From Streptomyces sp. NBC_00425 (GTDB lineage Bacteria; Actinomycetota; Actinomycetes; Streptomycetales; Streptomycetaceae), in assembly GCF_036030735.1 (NCBI RefSeq), contig NZ_CP107928.1, forward strand, positions 8,990,001-9,054,000: a stretch of DNA of 64,000 bases. The letters run 5' to 3'. A program made the position numbers and the translations under genes. Each line of letters begins with the position of its first letter. The stretch's first letter is position 1. Positions 43,241-52,155 of this stretch are shown piece by piece. Below the pieces are notes generated by a model, which ran no database searches, was not told the origin of the DNA, and saw nothing but the letters and a program-made list of their open reading frames with translations.

Positions 43241-43618
43241 TCACTCCGGGAAGGCCACCGCGTCCTTCTGCAGACGCACGGCCGCCAGCAGGCTCAGGTC
43301 CGGTTCCGCCTTGCGCAGCGCCTTCACCGCCGAGACCGAGGCGAGGTCGCCGGTGAAGCCGGCCGAGGCGAGCCGGGAGCGGACCCAACGGGCTCGCATC
43401 CGACCGTCGGTGGCGGCGGCGGTGGACTCGACGAGGGCGGCGGCGCGTTCCAGTCCGGGACGCTCCTCGGGCGAGGCCTCGGCGAGCGCCTGGCGGAGGG
43501 CGGCCGCGATCACGTCCGAGTCCCGGACGATCAGTACGGCGTCGTGTTTCCTGCTGAGTCCCGTGAGTCCCGTCATGTCGATCATCGTGGCCGCCGAGTG
43601 CCGCTCCTGCCAAGCCAC
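43241..43618 (-). CDS. Small hypothetical protein
   Basis: A 125-residue mostly helical soluble protein (SDVIAAALRQALAEASPEERPGLERAAALVE, then LRKAEPDLSLLAAVRLQKDAVAFPE). No motif is recognised. The GTG at 43618 has GAGG 8 nt upstream and was kept; internal ATGs at 43585 and 43576 are alternatives that would remove MAWQERHSAAT. It is 52 nt downstream of the MMPL gene on the same strand and might be co-transcribed. Confidence 0.6.
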   Translation of the reverse strand: MAWQERHSAATMIDMTGLTGLSRKHDAVLIVRDSDVIAAALRQALAEASPEERPGLERAAALVESTAAATDGRMRARWVRSRLASAGFTGDLASVSAVKALRKAEPDLSLLAAVRLQKDAVAFPE

Positions 43619-43670
43619 TTGAGCAGCCTCAGAGGAAGCAGTCCCGCACCGAGCGCCCTCGGCGCCGCCC

Positions 43671-45788
43671 TCACATGCCCCGGAGCATCGGCTCGCGCGA
43701 GGGCGCGCCCTTCGACGACGGCGGCTGCGGCGGGTCCTGACGCCGGAACAGGCGCCCGGGCCACCACATCCACCGGCCCACGTCCAGCGTCAGCGCGGTG
43801 ACCAGCACCGAACGGACGACGAGCGTGTCCAGCAGCACGCCGAACGCCACCGCGAACCCCAGCTCCGCCGCGAACACCAACGGCAGCGAGGCCATCGCCG
43901 CGAACGTGCCGGCCAGCACGAGCCCGGCCGACGTGATCACACCGCCGGTCGCGGACAGCCCGGTCAGCGCGCCCTGCCGGGTGCCGTGCAGCAGCACCAC
44001 CTCGCGCACCCGGGTGACGAGGAAGATGTTGTAGTCGATGCCCAGCGCGACCAGGAACACGAACGTCAGCAGCGGGAAGGACGCCTCCGTACCGGCGAAG
44101 CCGAACACGTGCCGGAACACCAGGCCGCTGACGCCGAGGGCGGCCGCGAACGACAGCACCACCGTCGCCATCAGCAGCAGCGGCGCGACGACCGACCGCA
44201 GCAGCAGCATCAGGACGAGGAACACCGCGAGCAGCACGACGGGGATGATCACCTCGGAGTCGCGGGCGGCGGCTTTCTGCGTGTCGAGCAGGATCGCGGT
44301 GTTGCCTCCCACCTGGGCCCGCGCACCCTCGATGGGGTGGACGGCCGCCCGGGCACGTTCGACGGTACGCGTCGCGGCCGTGCTGCTGGGGTCGTCCTCG
44401 AGCTCCGCGAGCACCATCGCCGTCGTGTCCTCGACCGTCGGCGCCGAGACGCCGGCGACTCCCGGGACCGCGGCCAGCGCGGATCTCACCCGCTCAGCCG
44501 AGGCCGCGTCGGCCACGACGAGGAGCGGGTCGCCCGATCCGGCGGGGAAGTGCGCGGACATGATCTCCTCGCCGGCGACCGACTGCGGCCGGCCGGTGAA
44601 CTGGTCCGTGCCGGACAGCCCGTCGGCCCTCAGCCCGAGCATCCCCATCGCCATGACGCCGAGGACGAGCGCGGTGCCGATCCACACGGTCCGCGGCCGG
44701 CCCGCGACGGCGGCGCCGACCCGGTCCCACACACCCGGTCCGGCCGCCGTGCCGGGCCCCCGCGACGGCCGGACCGGCCAGAAGATCCACCGGCCGCAGA
44801 CGACCAGCAGGGCGGGCATGAGGGTGATCATGGCGACCAGTCCGACGAGGACGCCGACGGCGCAGGCCGGACCGAGACCCTGCGTGGAGTTGAGGGTGGC
44901 CAGCATCAGCAGCAGCAGGCTCACCGCGACGGTGCCGGCGCTCGCCACGATCGCGGGGACCGACCGGCGCAGCGCCTCGGACATCGCCTCGTGGTGGTCC
45001 TCGTGCCGCAGCAGCTCCTCCCGGTACCGCGAGATCAGCAGCAGGCCGTAGTCGGTGGCGGCCCCGAAGACCAGCACCGTCAGGATGAAGCCGGTCTGCT
45101 TGTTGACGGTGAGTCCGGCGTCCCTCGCCAGCAGGTAGATCACCGCCTCCGAGGTGACCAGGGCACCGCCCGCGGTCAGCAGCGGCAGCAGGGGCAGCAC
45201 CGGACTGCGGTAGGTGAGCAGCAGGATGACGACGACCACCGCGGCGGTGATCGTCGTCAGACCGCCCCCGCCGCCGAACGCCCTGATCGAGTCGGAGGCC
45301 TGACCGGCCGACCCGGTGACGTGGAAACCGAGCCCGTCCGCGTCGGTCTCGCCCACCTCGGTGAGCGCGTCCACGACCCTGCCGATGCCTTCCCAGCCCG
45401 TTCTGTCCTTGTGCACCTGGACCACGGTCCGGATGGCCTTGCCGTCCCGTGCCTTCACGGGGCCCTGCGGCCGCCCGACGACGTTCGCGACACCCGCGAA
45501 GGCCTCGGCGTCGGCCCGGGCCTTCGCCATGTCGGCGGCCGAGACGCCCTCCGGGCGGTCGTAGAGCACGATCGCGGGCAGGGTGTCGGCGAGCTCGAAC
45601 CGCTCGGCCCGGGCGACGACCGCGGTCGACTCTGCGTCGCCGGGCAGCCAGGCCGCGTTGTCGTTCTCCTCGACGTCACCGAGTCGCCCGGCCAGCAGGA
45701 GGGCCGGGATCAGGACGAGCGCCCAGACGGCGAGGACGACCCATTTCGCCGTCCTGCCGCCGGGCCAGGACACCATTCTTCGCATCAC
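43671..45788 (-). CDS. MMPL/RND-family membrane exporter
   Basis: A 705-residue inner-membrane protein with about 11-12 helices and two extracytoplasmic loops, the actinobacterial MMPL layout. Key segments: the N-terminal helix after GGRTAKWVVLAVWALV, the first loop (45-180), the helix 4 region FGAATDYGLLLISRYREEL and its symmetric partner FLVALGIDYNIFLVTRVREV. Both carry the D-Y pair of the proton relay. Such proteins export lipids or hydrophobic metabolites using the proton gradient. GAGGA precedes GTG-ATG (45788/45785), either of which may start. It lies 36 nt after the ECF41 sigma gene, so it is probably the same operon. Confidence 0.9.
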   Translation of the reverse strand: MMRRMVSWPGGRTAKWVVLAVWALVLIPALLLAGRLGDVEENDNAAWLPGDAESTAVVARAERFELADTLPAIVLYDRPEGVSAADMAKARADAEAFAGVANVVGRPQGPVKARDGKAIRTVVQVHKDRTGWEGIGRVVDALTEVGETDADGLGFHVTGSAGQASDSIRAFGGGGGLTTITAAVVVVILLLTYRSPVLPLLPLLTAGGALVTSEAVIYLLARDAGLTVNKQTGFILTVLVFGAATDYGLLLISRYREELLRHEDHHEAMSEALRRSVPAIVASAGTVAVSLLLLMLATLNSTQGLGPACAVGVLVGLVAMITLMPALLVVCGRWIFWPVRPSRGPGTAAGPGVWDRVGAAVAGRPRTVWIGTALVLGVMAMGMLGLRADGLSGTDQFTGRPQSVAGEEIMSAHFPAGSGDPLLVVADAASAERVRSALAAVPGVAGVSAPTVEDTTAMVLAELEDDPSSTAATRTVERARAAVHPIEGARAQVGGNTAILLDTQKAAARDSEVIIPVVLLAVFLVLMLLLRSVVAPLLLMATVVLSFAAALGVSGLVFRHVFGFAGTEASFPLLTFVFLVALGIDYNIFLVTRVREVVLLHGTRQGALTGLSATGGVITSAGLVLAGTFAAMASLPLVFAAELGFAVAFGVLLDTLVVRSVLVTALTLDVGRWMWWPGRLFRRQDPPQPPSSKGAPSREPMLRGM

Positions 45789-45824
45789 GTGGATTCCTCG
45801 TGGTTCGGTCGACGCCGCCGGGCG

Positions 45825-46781
45825 TCAGTCGACGTGTGAGAGCTTGTCCGGGTTGGCGACCGCGTAGATGCCGCACACCTGGTCGCCGTCGGGAGTGAGG
45901 TCGAGGACGAGGACGGCGTACGGGGTGTCGCCGAGGAACAGCACCGCGGACGGGTCGCCGTTGAGGCTGCGATAGGCGATGTGAAGTCCCCGGCCCGAGC
46001 GGGGCGCGACGGCGGCGAACAGCCGGGCGACCTTCTCCCGTCCGTGCAGCGGTCGCAGACCCCCCACCCCCCGGCCGCCGCCGTCGCCCCACAGGGTGAC
46101 GTCCGGCGCAAGCATCCGCAGCAGCGCATCGAGGTCACCGCCGAGCGCGGCGGCCAGGAACCGCTCGGTCACCTGCTGCCGCAGGCGCGCGTCGGGTTCG
46201 TAGCGGGGCCGGCGGGCGTGCACGTGCTCGCGGGCCCGATGGGCGAGCTGACGGATCGCCGCGGGGCTGCGGCCGAGGATCTCCGCGATCTCGGTGTGGG
46301 CGTAGCCGAACACCTCGTGCAGCACGAACACCCCGCGTTCCAGCGGGGTCAGCGTCTCCAGGACCACCAGCACGGCCATCGACACCGACTCGGCGCGCAG
46401 CGCCGCGTCGGCGGCGTCGTCAGGCGCGGCAGTCCCGGAGAGGGGGCCGACGAGCGGTTCGGGGAGCCAGGGGCCGACGTAGGTCTCGCGACGGCGGTCG
46501 ACGGCGTCCCGGTGCGCGAGCGCCGCGTTCACGGCGATCCGCACCAGGTAGGCGCGCGGATGGTCGATCCGCTCCGCGTCAGGCGCCCGGTTCCTGGCCG
46601 CCCAGGACAGCCAGGTCTCCTGCAGTACGTCCTCGGTGTCGGCGACACTGCCGAGCATGTTGTAGACGAGGGAGAACAGCAGCTCACGGTGGTCGTGGAA
46701 GACCTGCGTCACACCGGGCGCCACCGGCTCGGGGTCCACCGGCTCGGGGCGCACCGGCGAGCCGGGCAGGGGGTCGTGCAT
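45825..46781 (-). CDS. ECF41-type RNA polymerase sigma factor with SnoaL-like tail
   Basis: A 318-residue protein with sigma region 2 (about 25-90; LVYNMLGSVADTEDVLQETWLSW), region 4 (about 140-195; FVLHEVFGYAHTEIAEILGRSPAAIRQLAHRAREH) and a C-terminal NTF2/SnoaL-like domain (about 205-318) ending NPDKLSHVD. The NPDKL end motif is the hallmark of ECF41, whose tail replaces a separate anti-sigma factor. The usual ECF41 partner genes (carboxymuconolactone decarboxylase-like or oxidoreductase) are absent; the downstream partner is the MMPL exporter. GGAAGG is 7 nt before the ATG at 46781. Confidence 0.92.
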   Translation of the reverse strand: MHDPLPGSPVRPEPVDPEPVAPGVTQVFHDHRELLFSLVYNMLGSVADTEDVLQETWLSWAARNRAPDAERIDHPRAYLVRIAVNAALAHRDAVDRRRETYVGPWLPEPLVGPLSGTAAPDDAADAALRAESVSMAVLVVLETLTPLERGVFVLHEVFGYAHTEIAEILGRSPAAIRQLAHRAREHVHARRPRYEPDARLRQQVTERFLAAALGGDLDALLRMLAPDVTLWGDGGGRGVGGLRPLHGREKVARLFAAVAPRSGRGLHIAYRSLNGDPSAVLFLGDTPYAVLVLDLTPDGDQVCGIYAVANPDKLSHVD

Positions 46782-46838
46782 TCTCGGGCCTTCCGTCGCG
46801 GGTGCATTGCGAACTGAGAGGGCGTGAGGGGGCCCGGG

Positions 46839-46845
46839 TGTGACA
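46839..46845 (-). promoter_or_regulatory. Possible ECF41 -35 element
   Basis: On the minus strand TGTCACA stands 58 nt before the sigma gene. It equals the -35 sequence reported for ECF41 promoters (TGTCACA, then CGTC about 16 nt on). The -10 part is only partly matched (CGCC), so autoregulation is a suggestion. Confidence 0.4.
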
Positions 46846-46972
46846 TCGGCCGCCGAAATGTGATCCACCTCTCACGCGTCCCGTGCGCCCGATCCGATCG
46901 GGCACAGGATGTCGGGTCGGCCGGGGTGCGGCACGCCTAGCGTGGTGATCACGAAAAGGAAGGGGACCTGGC

Positions 46973-47839
46973 GTGCTGGAGCGGCTCAACCAGGCCATGG
47001 ACCACATCGAGAGCCATCTCGACCAGGTCGTCGACGTGGCGGTGCTGGCGCGCACCGCGGCCACCTCGGAGTACCACCTGCGCCGGATGTTCTCCGCGCT
47101 GGCGGGCATGCCGCTGTCGGAGTACGTCCGGCGTCGGCGGCTGACGGTCGCGGGCGCCGACGTGCTCGCGGGGCGCGAGCCGCTGCTGGAGATCGCGGTC
47201 CGCTACGGCTACGGCTCGGGCGAGGCGTTCGCGCGGGCGTTCCGCGCCGTGCACGGCGTCGGCCCGGGCGAGGCCCGGCGCACCGGCGCCGCGCTCGTCT
47301 CCCAGCCCCGGCTGACCTTCCGTCTCACCGTCGAAGGGAGCAGCAGCATGCGCTATCGCGTGGTGGACAGGACGGACTTCACCGTCGTCGGATTCAAGGC
47401 CCGGGTGCCACTGGTGCACTTGGGGCCCAACCAGGCGATCATCGACCTCGTGCGCGGGATCGACCCGGAAGCTCTGGAGGGCCTGCGGACCCTCTCGGAC
47501 CAGGAGCCGCACGGTGTCGTCGCGGTCTGCGACGACCTGGACCCGAGCCGCGCGGAGGGCACCGAACTCGACTACTACCACGGGGTGATCACGTCCGCGG
47601 AAGCGCCCGAGGGGACCGCCCCGCTGGATGTCCCGGCCGGTACGTGGGCGGTGTTCACCACTTCAGGACCGGTGCCGGAGGCCATCCAGGTCCTGTGGCG
47701 GGACGTGTTCACCGAGTGGTTCCCCGCCAACCCCTACCGCGGCCGCCCCGGCCCCGAGATCCTGCGCACCCGTCTGTCGCCGGACGGAACCGAGGCCGAG
47801 GCCGAGCTGTGGCTTCCCGTGGAACGCGAAGGGGGCTGA
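46973..47839 (+). CDS. AraC-type regulator with GyrI-like effector domain
   Basis: A 288-residue regulator of the Rob/SoxS-like type with the DNA-binding part first: helix-turn-helix pair at about 8-105 (VVDVAVLARTAATSEYHLRRMFSALAGMPLSEYVRRRRL; AVRYGYGSGEAFARAFRAVHG). From about 125 to 285 there is a GyrI-like/effector-binding domain (YRVVDRTDFTVVGFKARVPL... VPAGTWAVFTTSGPVPEAIQ). GGAAGGGG lies 7 nt before the GTG at 46973. It is divergent from ECF41 and probably senses a small hydrophobic compound (inference from the family). It converges with DUF1801 on a palindromic terminator. Confidence 0.9.
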   Translation: MLERLNQAMDHIESHLDQVVDVAVLARTAATSEYHLRRMFSALAGMPLSEYVRRRRLTVAGADVLAGREPLLEIAVRYGYGSGEAFARAFRAVHGVGPGEARRTGAALVSQPRLTFRLTVEGSSSMRYRVVDRTDFTVVGFKARVPLVHLGPNQAIIDLVRGIDPEALEGLRTLSDQEPHGVVAVCDDLDPSRAEGTELDYYHGVITSAEAPEGTAPLDVPAGTWAVFTTSGPVPEAIQVLWRDVFTEWFPANPYRGRPGPEILRTRLSPDGTEAEAELWLPVEREGG

Positions 47840-47865
47840 ACCACCGGCGCGCCGGCGGTTCAGCC
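47834..47865. terminator. 32-bp near-perfect palindrome spanning a stop codon
   Basis: GGCTGAACCACCGGCG pairs with CGCCGGCGGTTCAGCC with one mismatch and no spacer. The TGA of the AraC-GyrI gene (47837-47839) is inside the left arm, and the DUF1801 stop is 8 nt beyond. It is a bidirectional terminator for two convergent genes. Confidence 0.75.
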
Positions 47866-47872
47866 GGCCGCC

Positions 47873-48346
47873 TCAGCCCGCCGCCCTCGCGACGAGCTCG
47901 GTGATGCGGCTCTCGGTGGCGGCGTCCAGCTTCGTCAGGGCGTACGTCGTGGGCCACATGGCGTCGTCGTCGAGGTACGCCTGGTCGCTGAAGCCGAGGG
48001 TGGCGTACCGGGTCTTGAACTTCTGCGCGCTCTGGAAGAAGCACACCACCTTGCCGTTCCTGGCGTAGGCGGGCATGCCGTACCAGAGCTTGGGCGCCAG
48101 GTCCGGGGCGGCCGCCGTGACGATCCGGTGCAGTGCTTCGGCGAGGACGCGGTCGGCGTCCGCCATGTCGGCGATCTTCGCCAGCACGTCCTTCTCGCCG
48201 TCCGCCTTCGCGGTGCGCGGGCTGCGGCGCGCGGTCGTCTTGAGGTCCCGGGCGTGTTCCTTCATCGCGGCGCGCTCCTCGGCCGTGAACCCGTCGAACT
48301 TCTCGGGGGCGGCGCTGCCGGCGGCGGGCTGCTGGGTGTTCGTCAT
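47873..48346 (-). CDS. DUF1801 protein
   Basis: A 157-residue soluble protein. Residues 60-155 match DUF1801: ADADRVLAEALHRIVTAAAPDLAPKLWYGMPAY, VVCFFQSAQKFKTRYATLGFSD and the closing LDDDAMWPTTYALTKLD. The fold resembles the YdhG/frataxin-like group, some of which bind iron, but a role here is not known. The N-terminal 60 residues are a lysine-rich helix. AAAGGAGATC gives a strong start at 48346. It is separate from the oxidase gene next to it. Confidence 0.88.
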   Translation of the reverse strand: MTNTQQPAAGSAAPEKFDGFTAEERAAMKEHARDLKTTARRSPRTAKADGEKDVLAKIADMADADRVLAEALHRIVTAAAPDLAPKLWYGMPAYARNGKVVCFFQSAQKFKTRYATLGFSDQAYLDDDAMWPTTYALTKLDAATESRITELVARAAG

Positions 48347-48429
48347 CGAGGATCTCCTTTGTCGACGGTCCATCAGATCGTATGTACAGACGGGTACTTC
48401 GGGGCGGCTGAACGGTGGCACGGGGGCGG

Positions 48430-48936
48430 TCAGGCCAGCCAGCGGCCGTCGCGCATGAGTTCGCGGCCGGCCAGCTCGTCCGCCTCGCGCCAGCTCTGGA
48501 TGCGGCGGGGGGTGACGCGGAACCAGCGGTAGGGCGTGGTGAGGGTGCGCGGGTCGAAGCCCGTGCGGTCGGCGAACCGGTCGCCCTGCCGCGGCGGCAG
48601 GGCGTCGATGCCGAGGACCTCGGCCTCGCCCTCGATCATGCAGACGTCACGGGTGAGTCCGAGGGCCAGCCGGGCGGTCCGGGAGGCTGCCAGGTTCCGG
48701 CCGGTCGGGCTGTCCGCCAAGGTCGCCATGAGCAGCGTGCGGCCGTCCCAGTCGAAGGAGAGCGGCACGAGGTGGGGTGTGCCGTCGGGAGAGGCGCTGG
48801 CCACCCAGACGTCGACGTCGTGGGCGAGCCGGTGCTCGGTGTCGCGGCGGCGCACGGCGCGGGGGCGGGGGCCGGCCCCCGTGGGCCCGGGCAGCGGATC
48901 CGTGGTGTCGGACGCCGGTGCGGACGATCCGGTCAT
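48430..48936 (-). CDS. Pyridoxamine 5'-phosphate oxidase-like flavin/F420-binding protein
   Basis: A 168-residue split-barrel protein. The core reads DVWVASASPDGTPHLVPLSFDWDGRTLLMAT, then LAASRTARLALGLTRDVCMIEGEAEVL and TPYRWFRVTPRRIQSWRE, matching the PPOX-class of F420- or FMN-binding proteins. The first 30 residues are a Pro-rich leader. AGGAG is 7 nt before the ATG at 48936. Such proteins reduce or bind F420-linked substrates; the true substrate is unknown. It is divergent from the LuxR-STAND gene at 49183. Confidence 0.85.
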   Translation of the reverse strand: MTGSSAPASDTTDPLPGPTGAGPRPRAVRRRDTEHRLAHDVDVWVASASPDGTPHLVPLSFDWDGRTLLMATLADSPTGRNLAASRTARLALGLTRDVCMIEGEAEVLGIDALPPRQGDRFADRTGFDPRTLTTPYRWFRVTPRRIQSWREADELAGRELMRDGRWLA

Positions 48937-49051
48937 GGTCGCTCCTGCGGTCGGTGGTGTGGTCACGAGCGGCGCCGTGGTGTCCCTGCCGGGGCTCGAA
49001 CGCCGTGGTCACAGACTCTCCCGAGCGCTGTGGCCGCCGCGTCCGTGCTCA

Positions 49052-49135
49052 CCACGGAAAGCAGCACGGAACGCACCACGGGGAGCACCACGGGGAGGGC
49101 CACGGAACGCACCGCGGACCGGACCACGGGGAGGG
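49052..49135 (+). repeat. 12-bp minisatellite, seven units
   Basis: Seven contiguous 12-bp units of the type CCACGG(G/A)(G/A)(A/C)GCA lie 47-131 nt upstream of the LuxR-STAND start, in the same open frame (giving TTES, STER, TTGS, TTGR, ATER, TADR, TTGR). Confidence 0.9.
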
Positions 49136-49182
49136 CCCGCACCGCCCGGGGCCGCGGAGCGGTCGCCGCGGATAATGTCCCG

Positions 49183-52017
49183 GTGTCCACTCCAGTGATC
49201 TCGGCCCGGGAAGCGGAAGTGCTCGAGCTGCTCGGCGAGCACCTCAGCAACGCGGAGATCTCCGCGCGGTTGTTCATCTCGGTACGCACGGTGGAGTCCC
49301 ACGTCTCCGCGCTGCTGCGCAAGCTCGGGGCTCCGGACCGGCGCGCCCTGTCCCGGCGTGCGGCCGACCTCGCCCGCGCCGGGCAGACGACGCGCCCGGC
49401 ACCGGCCCTGCCGGCACCCCTGACGGCGTTCGTGGGCCGGACGCGCGAGCGCGCCGACCTCGCCGAAGCCGTGAAGACGCGCCGGCTGGTGACCGCGGTC
49501 GGGCCGGGCGGGGTGGGCAAGACCCGGCTCGCGCTGGCGGTCGCGGCGCAGACGGCCGGCGACTTCCCCGACGGGGTGTGGTTCGTGGATCTGGCCCCGG
49601 TCACCGATCCGGGACGGGTGGGCGCGGCGGTCGCGGCGACGATGGGCACGGGCGAGCAGCCGGCGCGGGGCGTCGACGAGACGGTGCTCGCCGCGCTGGC
49701 CGGCCATCGGGCCCTGCTGGTGCTGGACAACTGCGAGCAGATCGTCGAGGGCGTGGCCCCGTTCGTGGAGCGGCTGCTGACGGCCTGCCCGGGAGTGCAG
49801 GTGCTCGCGACGAGCCGCGCCCGGATGCTGGTGCCGTTCGAGTGGGCCTTCGAGGTGCCGCCGCTGTCCTGGGCGGACGGGGCGGAGTCGGAGGCCGTGG
49901 CGCTGTTCGTCGAGCGGGCGTCGGCGGCCGGCCGCGCTCCGGACGCGGCGGCGCGCGAGGGCGTCGCGGCCCTCTGCGCCGGCCTCGACGGGATGGCGCT
50001 GGCCATCGAACTGGCGGCCGCGCGGTATCCCGCCCTGGGGCTGGAGGGACTCACGGCCGGCCTCACCGACCAGGTGCGCATGCTCGCCGGAGGGCCGCGT
50101 GCGCACCACCGACACCGCTCGGTGGGGGCGGTGCTGGACTGGAGCCACGACCTGCTGGAGCCGCGGGACCGGGCGCTGCTGCGCCGGATCTCGGTGTTCG
50201 CGGCGCCCTTCACGGCCGAGGCGGCGGGCGCGGTGGCCGCCTTCGCGCCGCTGGACCCGGCCGCGGTCGCCGACGGCCTCGGCAGACTCGCCGAGCAGAG
50301 TCTGCTGACCGCGACGCCGACTTCGGCAGGGGTCCGGTACCGGGCCCTGGAGACCGTCCGCCAGTACGGGACCCGGCGGCTGGCCGACGCCGGCGAGTGG
50401 GCGGACGTCCGCTCACGCCACCTCGGCTGGTGCCTCGCCGCCGCGTCCGCCCTGGAGGACGCCCAACGGGCCGATGCGTCGGCGGAGTTCGTTGACGATG
50501 GCCGCTGGGCACGGTTCGACGGCACGGCCGACGACCTGCGGACCGCCCTGGCCTGGGCGGCCGACGGTCCGCGGCGGCGCGAGGACGCCCGTCGTCTCGC
50601 ACTGTCCCTGGCGGGCCTGGCCTTCGCCCGCACCCTGGTCGGCGAGGCCCAGCAGCGCTTCGAGCAGGCGGCCGCGCTCGCCGACGCCGCGGGCGACCCG
50701 GCCGGCGCCGCCGCCGCGCTGCGCCGGGCTGCCGGGGTGGCCGGCTGCCGTCGGCTCGGCGACGACATGTTCCGTCTGCACCGTGCCGCCGCGGACGCGG
50801 CCCGCCGGGCCGGCGACACGACGGAGGCCGGCCGTGACCTCGCGGCCGCCGCCACCGTCGCGTACCGCTTCTCCAGCACGTTCGCACGGGTCCCCACCGC
50901 GCAGGAGGCGGCCGGCCTGCTCGCGCAGGCGCGCGAACTGTCCCGCGACGCGGGCCCGGCGGCCGGGGCCGCGGTGGCGCTGGCCGAGGCCGCGGTGGTG
51001 GCGGACGCCTTCGGCGCGGTCCAGGGCGACACGGACAACACCGCGCACGAGACGGTCGGATACGCCGAGCGGGCCGTGGAACTGGCCCGGCGTGCGAAGG
51101 ACGCGGTGGCCGAGTCCGCGGCCCTCGACGCGCTCTCCGGCGCCCACAGCTGGGCGGGCCGGCCGTTCGGGGCGGCGGACGCCGCCCGCCGCCGCATCGA
51201 CGTTCTGAGCGCGGCGCCGCGCACGCCCGCCGCCGCGCACGAGCGCATGGACGCCCTCGCCATGGCGTCCGCGACCGCACTCGGGGTGGGCGAGCTGGAA
51301 CAGGCCCGGCGGTGGGGCAGGCAGCTCGCCGGGCACCCGCTGCTGGCCGAGGCCGGCCATCACGCCGTCTCCTGGCTGCTGGTCGCGGACGCCTACGCGG
51401 GCGCCGCCGCCGACGTGCTCGCGGGCGGTGCGCGCTTCCTCGACGCGTGGGAGCGCGGCGGCCGGCCGCGGTCGTTCTCGCTCGGCCCGGCCGCCGCGTC
51501 CGTCGCGATGGTCCACGGGCTGCGCGGCGATCACGAGGCCAGGGCGGCGTGGCTCGCGATCGTCCAGGAGGCCGGTCACGAGTCCGAGCACCGCCACGGC
51601 TACGGCGCGGTCTTCGACGCGACGGTGTCGCTCCACCACGGGGAAGCCGACGCGGCCCTGGAGCGGGTGGCGCCGCCGCCGGAGCGGGTGTGGAAGTGGG
51701 TCACCTGGGTCTGGCTGCACTGGTATGCGACGGTGCGGGCGGAGGCGTCGGCGCTGGCCGGACACCCGGACGCCCGCGAGCGGATCGGGGACGCCCGCGG
51801 CCTGGTCGCCGGAAACCCCGTCGCCACCGCCCAACTGGACCGTTCCGAAGCACTGTTGGACGGCGACCGGGCGCGACTGCTCACCGTCGCGGCGGCGTTC
51901 GAGGCGGCGGGCTGCCGCTATCAGGCGGCCCGGACCCTGCTGCTCGCCGGGGACACGCACGCGACCGCGGGCGAGGCTGCGCTCACCGGTCTCGGCCTCG
52001 CGCCTCGCGTCGGCTGA
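49183..52017 (+). CDS. STAND ATPase regulator with N-terminal LuxR helix-turn-helix
   Basis: A 944-residue regulator. A GerE/LuxR helix-turn-helix is at residues 5-65 (ISAREAEVLELLGEHLSNAEISARLFIS, VESHVSALLRKLG). An NB-ARC-type ATPase follows with Walker A GPGGVGKT at 107-114 and Walker B ALLVLDNCEQ. The winged-helix region holds LAEQSLL and VRYRALETVRQYG; the remainder is Ala-rich, helical, TPR-like repeats. In most LAL regulators the helix-turn-helix is C-terminal; here it leads. The GTG at 49183 has no ribosome site but a GATAAT box 6 nt upstream, so it may be leaderless. An upstream GTG at 49045 would include the 12-bp repeats. Confidence 0.88.
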   Translation: MSTPVISAREAEVLELLGEHLSNAEISARLFISVRTVESHVSALLRKLGAPDRRALSRRAADLARAGQTTRPAPALPAPLTAFVGRTRERADLAEAVKTRRLVTAVGPGGVGKTRLALAVAAQTAGDFPDGVWFVDLAPVTDPGRVGAAVAATMGTGEQPARGVDETVLAALAGHRALLVLDNCEQIVEGVAPFVERLLTACPGVQVLATSRARMLVPFEWAFEVPPLSWADGAESEAVALFVERASAAGRAPDAAAREGVAALCAGLDGMALAIELAAARYPALGLEGLTAGLTDQVRMLAGGPRAHHRHRSVGAVLDWSHDLLEPRDRALLRRISVFAAPFTAEAAGAVAAFAPLDPAAVADGLGRLAEQSLLTATPTSAGVRYRALETVRQYGTRRLADAGEWADVRSRHLGWCLAAASALEDAQRADASAEFVDDGRWARFDGTADDLRTALAWAADGPRRREDARRLALSLAGLAFARTLVGEAQQRFEQAAALADAAGDPAGAAAALRRAAGVAGCRRLGDDMFRLHRAAADAARRAGDTTEAGRDLAAAATVAYRFSSTFARVPTAQEAAGLLAQARELSRDAGPAAGAAVALAEAAVVADAFGAVQGDTDNTAHETVGYAERAVELARRAKDAVAESAALDALSGAHSWAGRPFGAADAARRRIDVLSAAPRTPAAAHERMDALAMASATALGVGELEQARRWGRQLAGHPLLAEAGHHAVSWLLVADAYAGAAADVLAGGARFLDAWERGGRPRSFSLGPAAASVAMVHGLRGDHEARAAWLAIVQEAGHESEHRHGYGAVFDATVSLHHGEADAALERVAPPPERVWKWVTWVWLHWYATVRAEASALAGHPDARERIGDARGLVAGNPVATAQLDRSEALLDGDRARLLTVAAAFEAAGCRYQAARTLLLAGDTHATAGEAALTGLGLAPRVG

Positions 52018-52155
52018 CACCGGTCACCGGTGACGACGTCCGGGAAGACTGAACCGCGGTCCCCGGTGACGCCGTCGGAAAAGGAGAGGCGGCCGGCCTG
52101 GAGCCTTTGACAGGATGTCCGGGCTCCTCGTCCCCCGGGAAAGGACCCGCAGACC

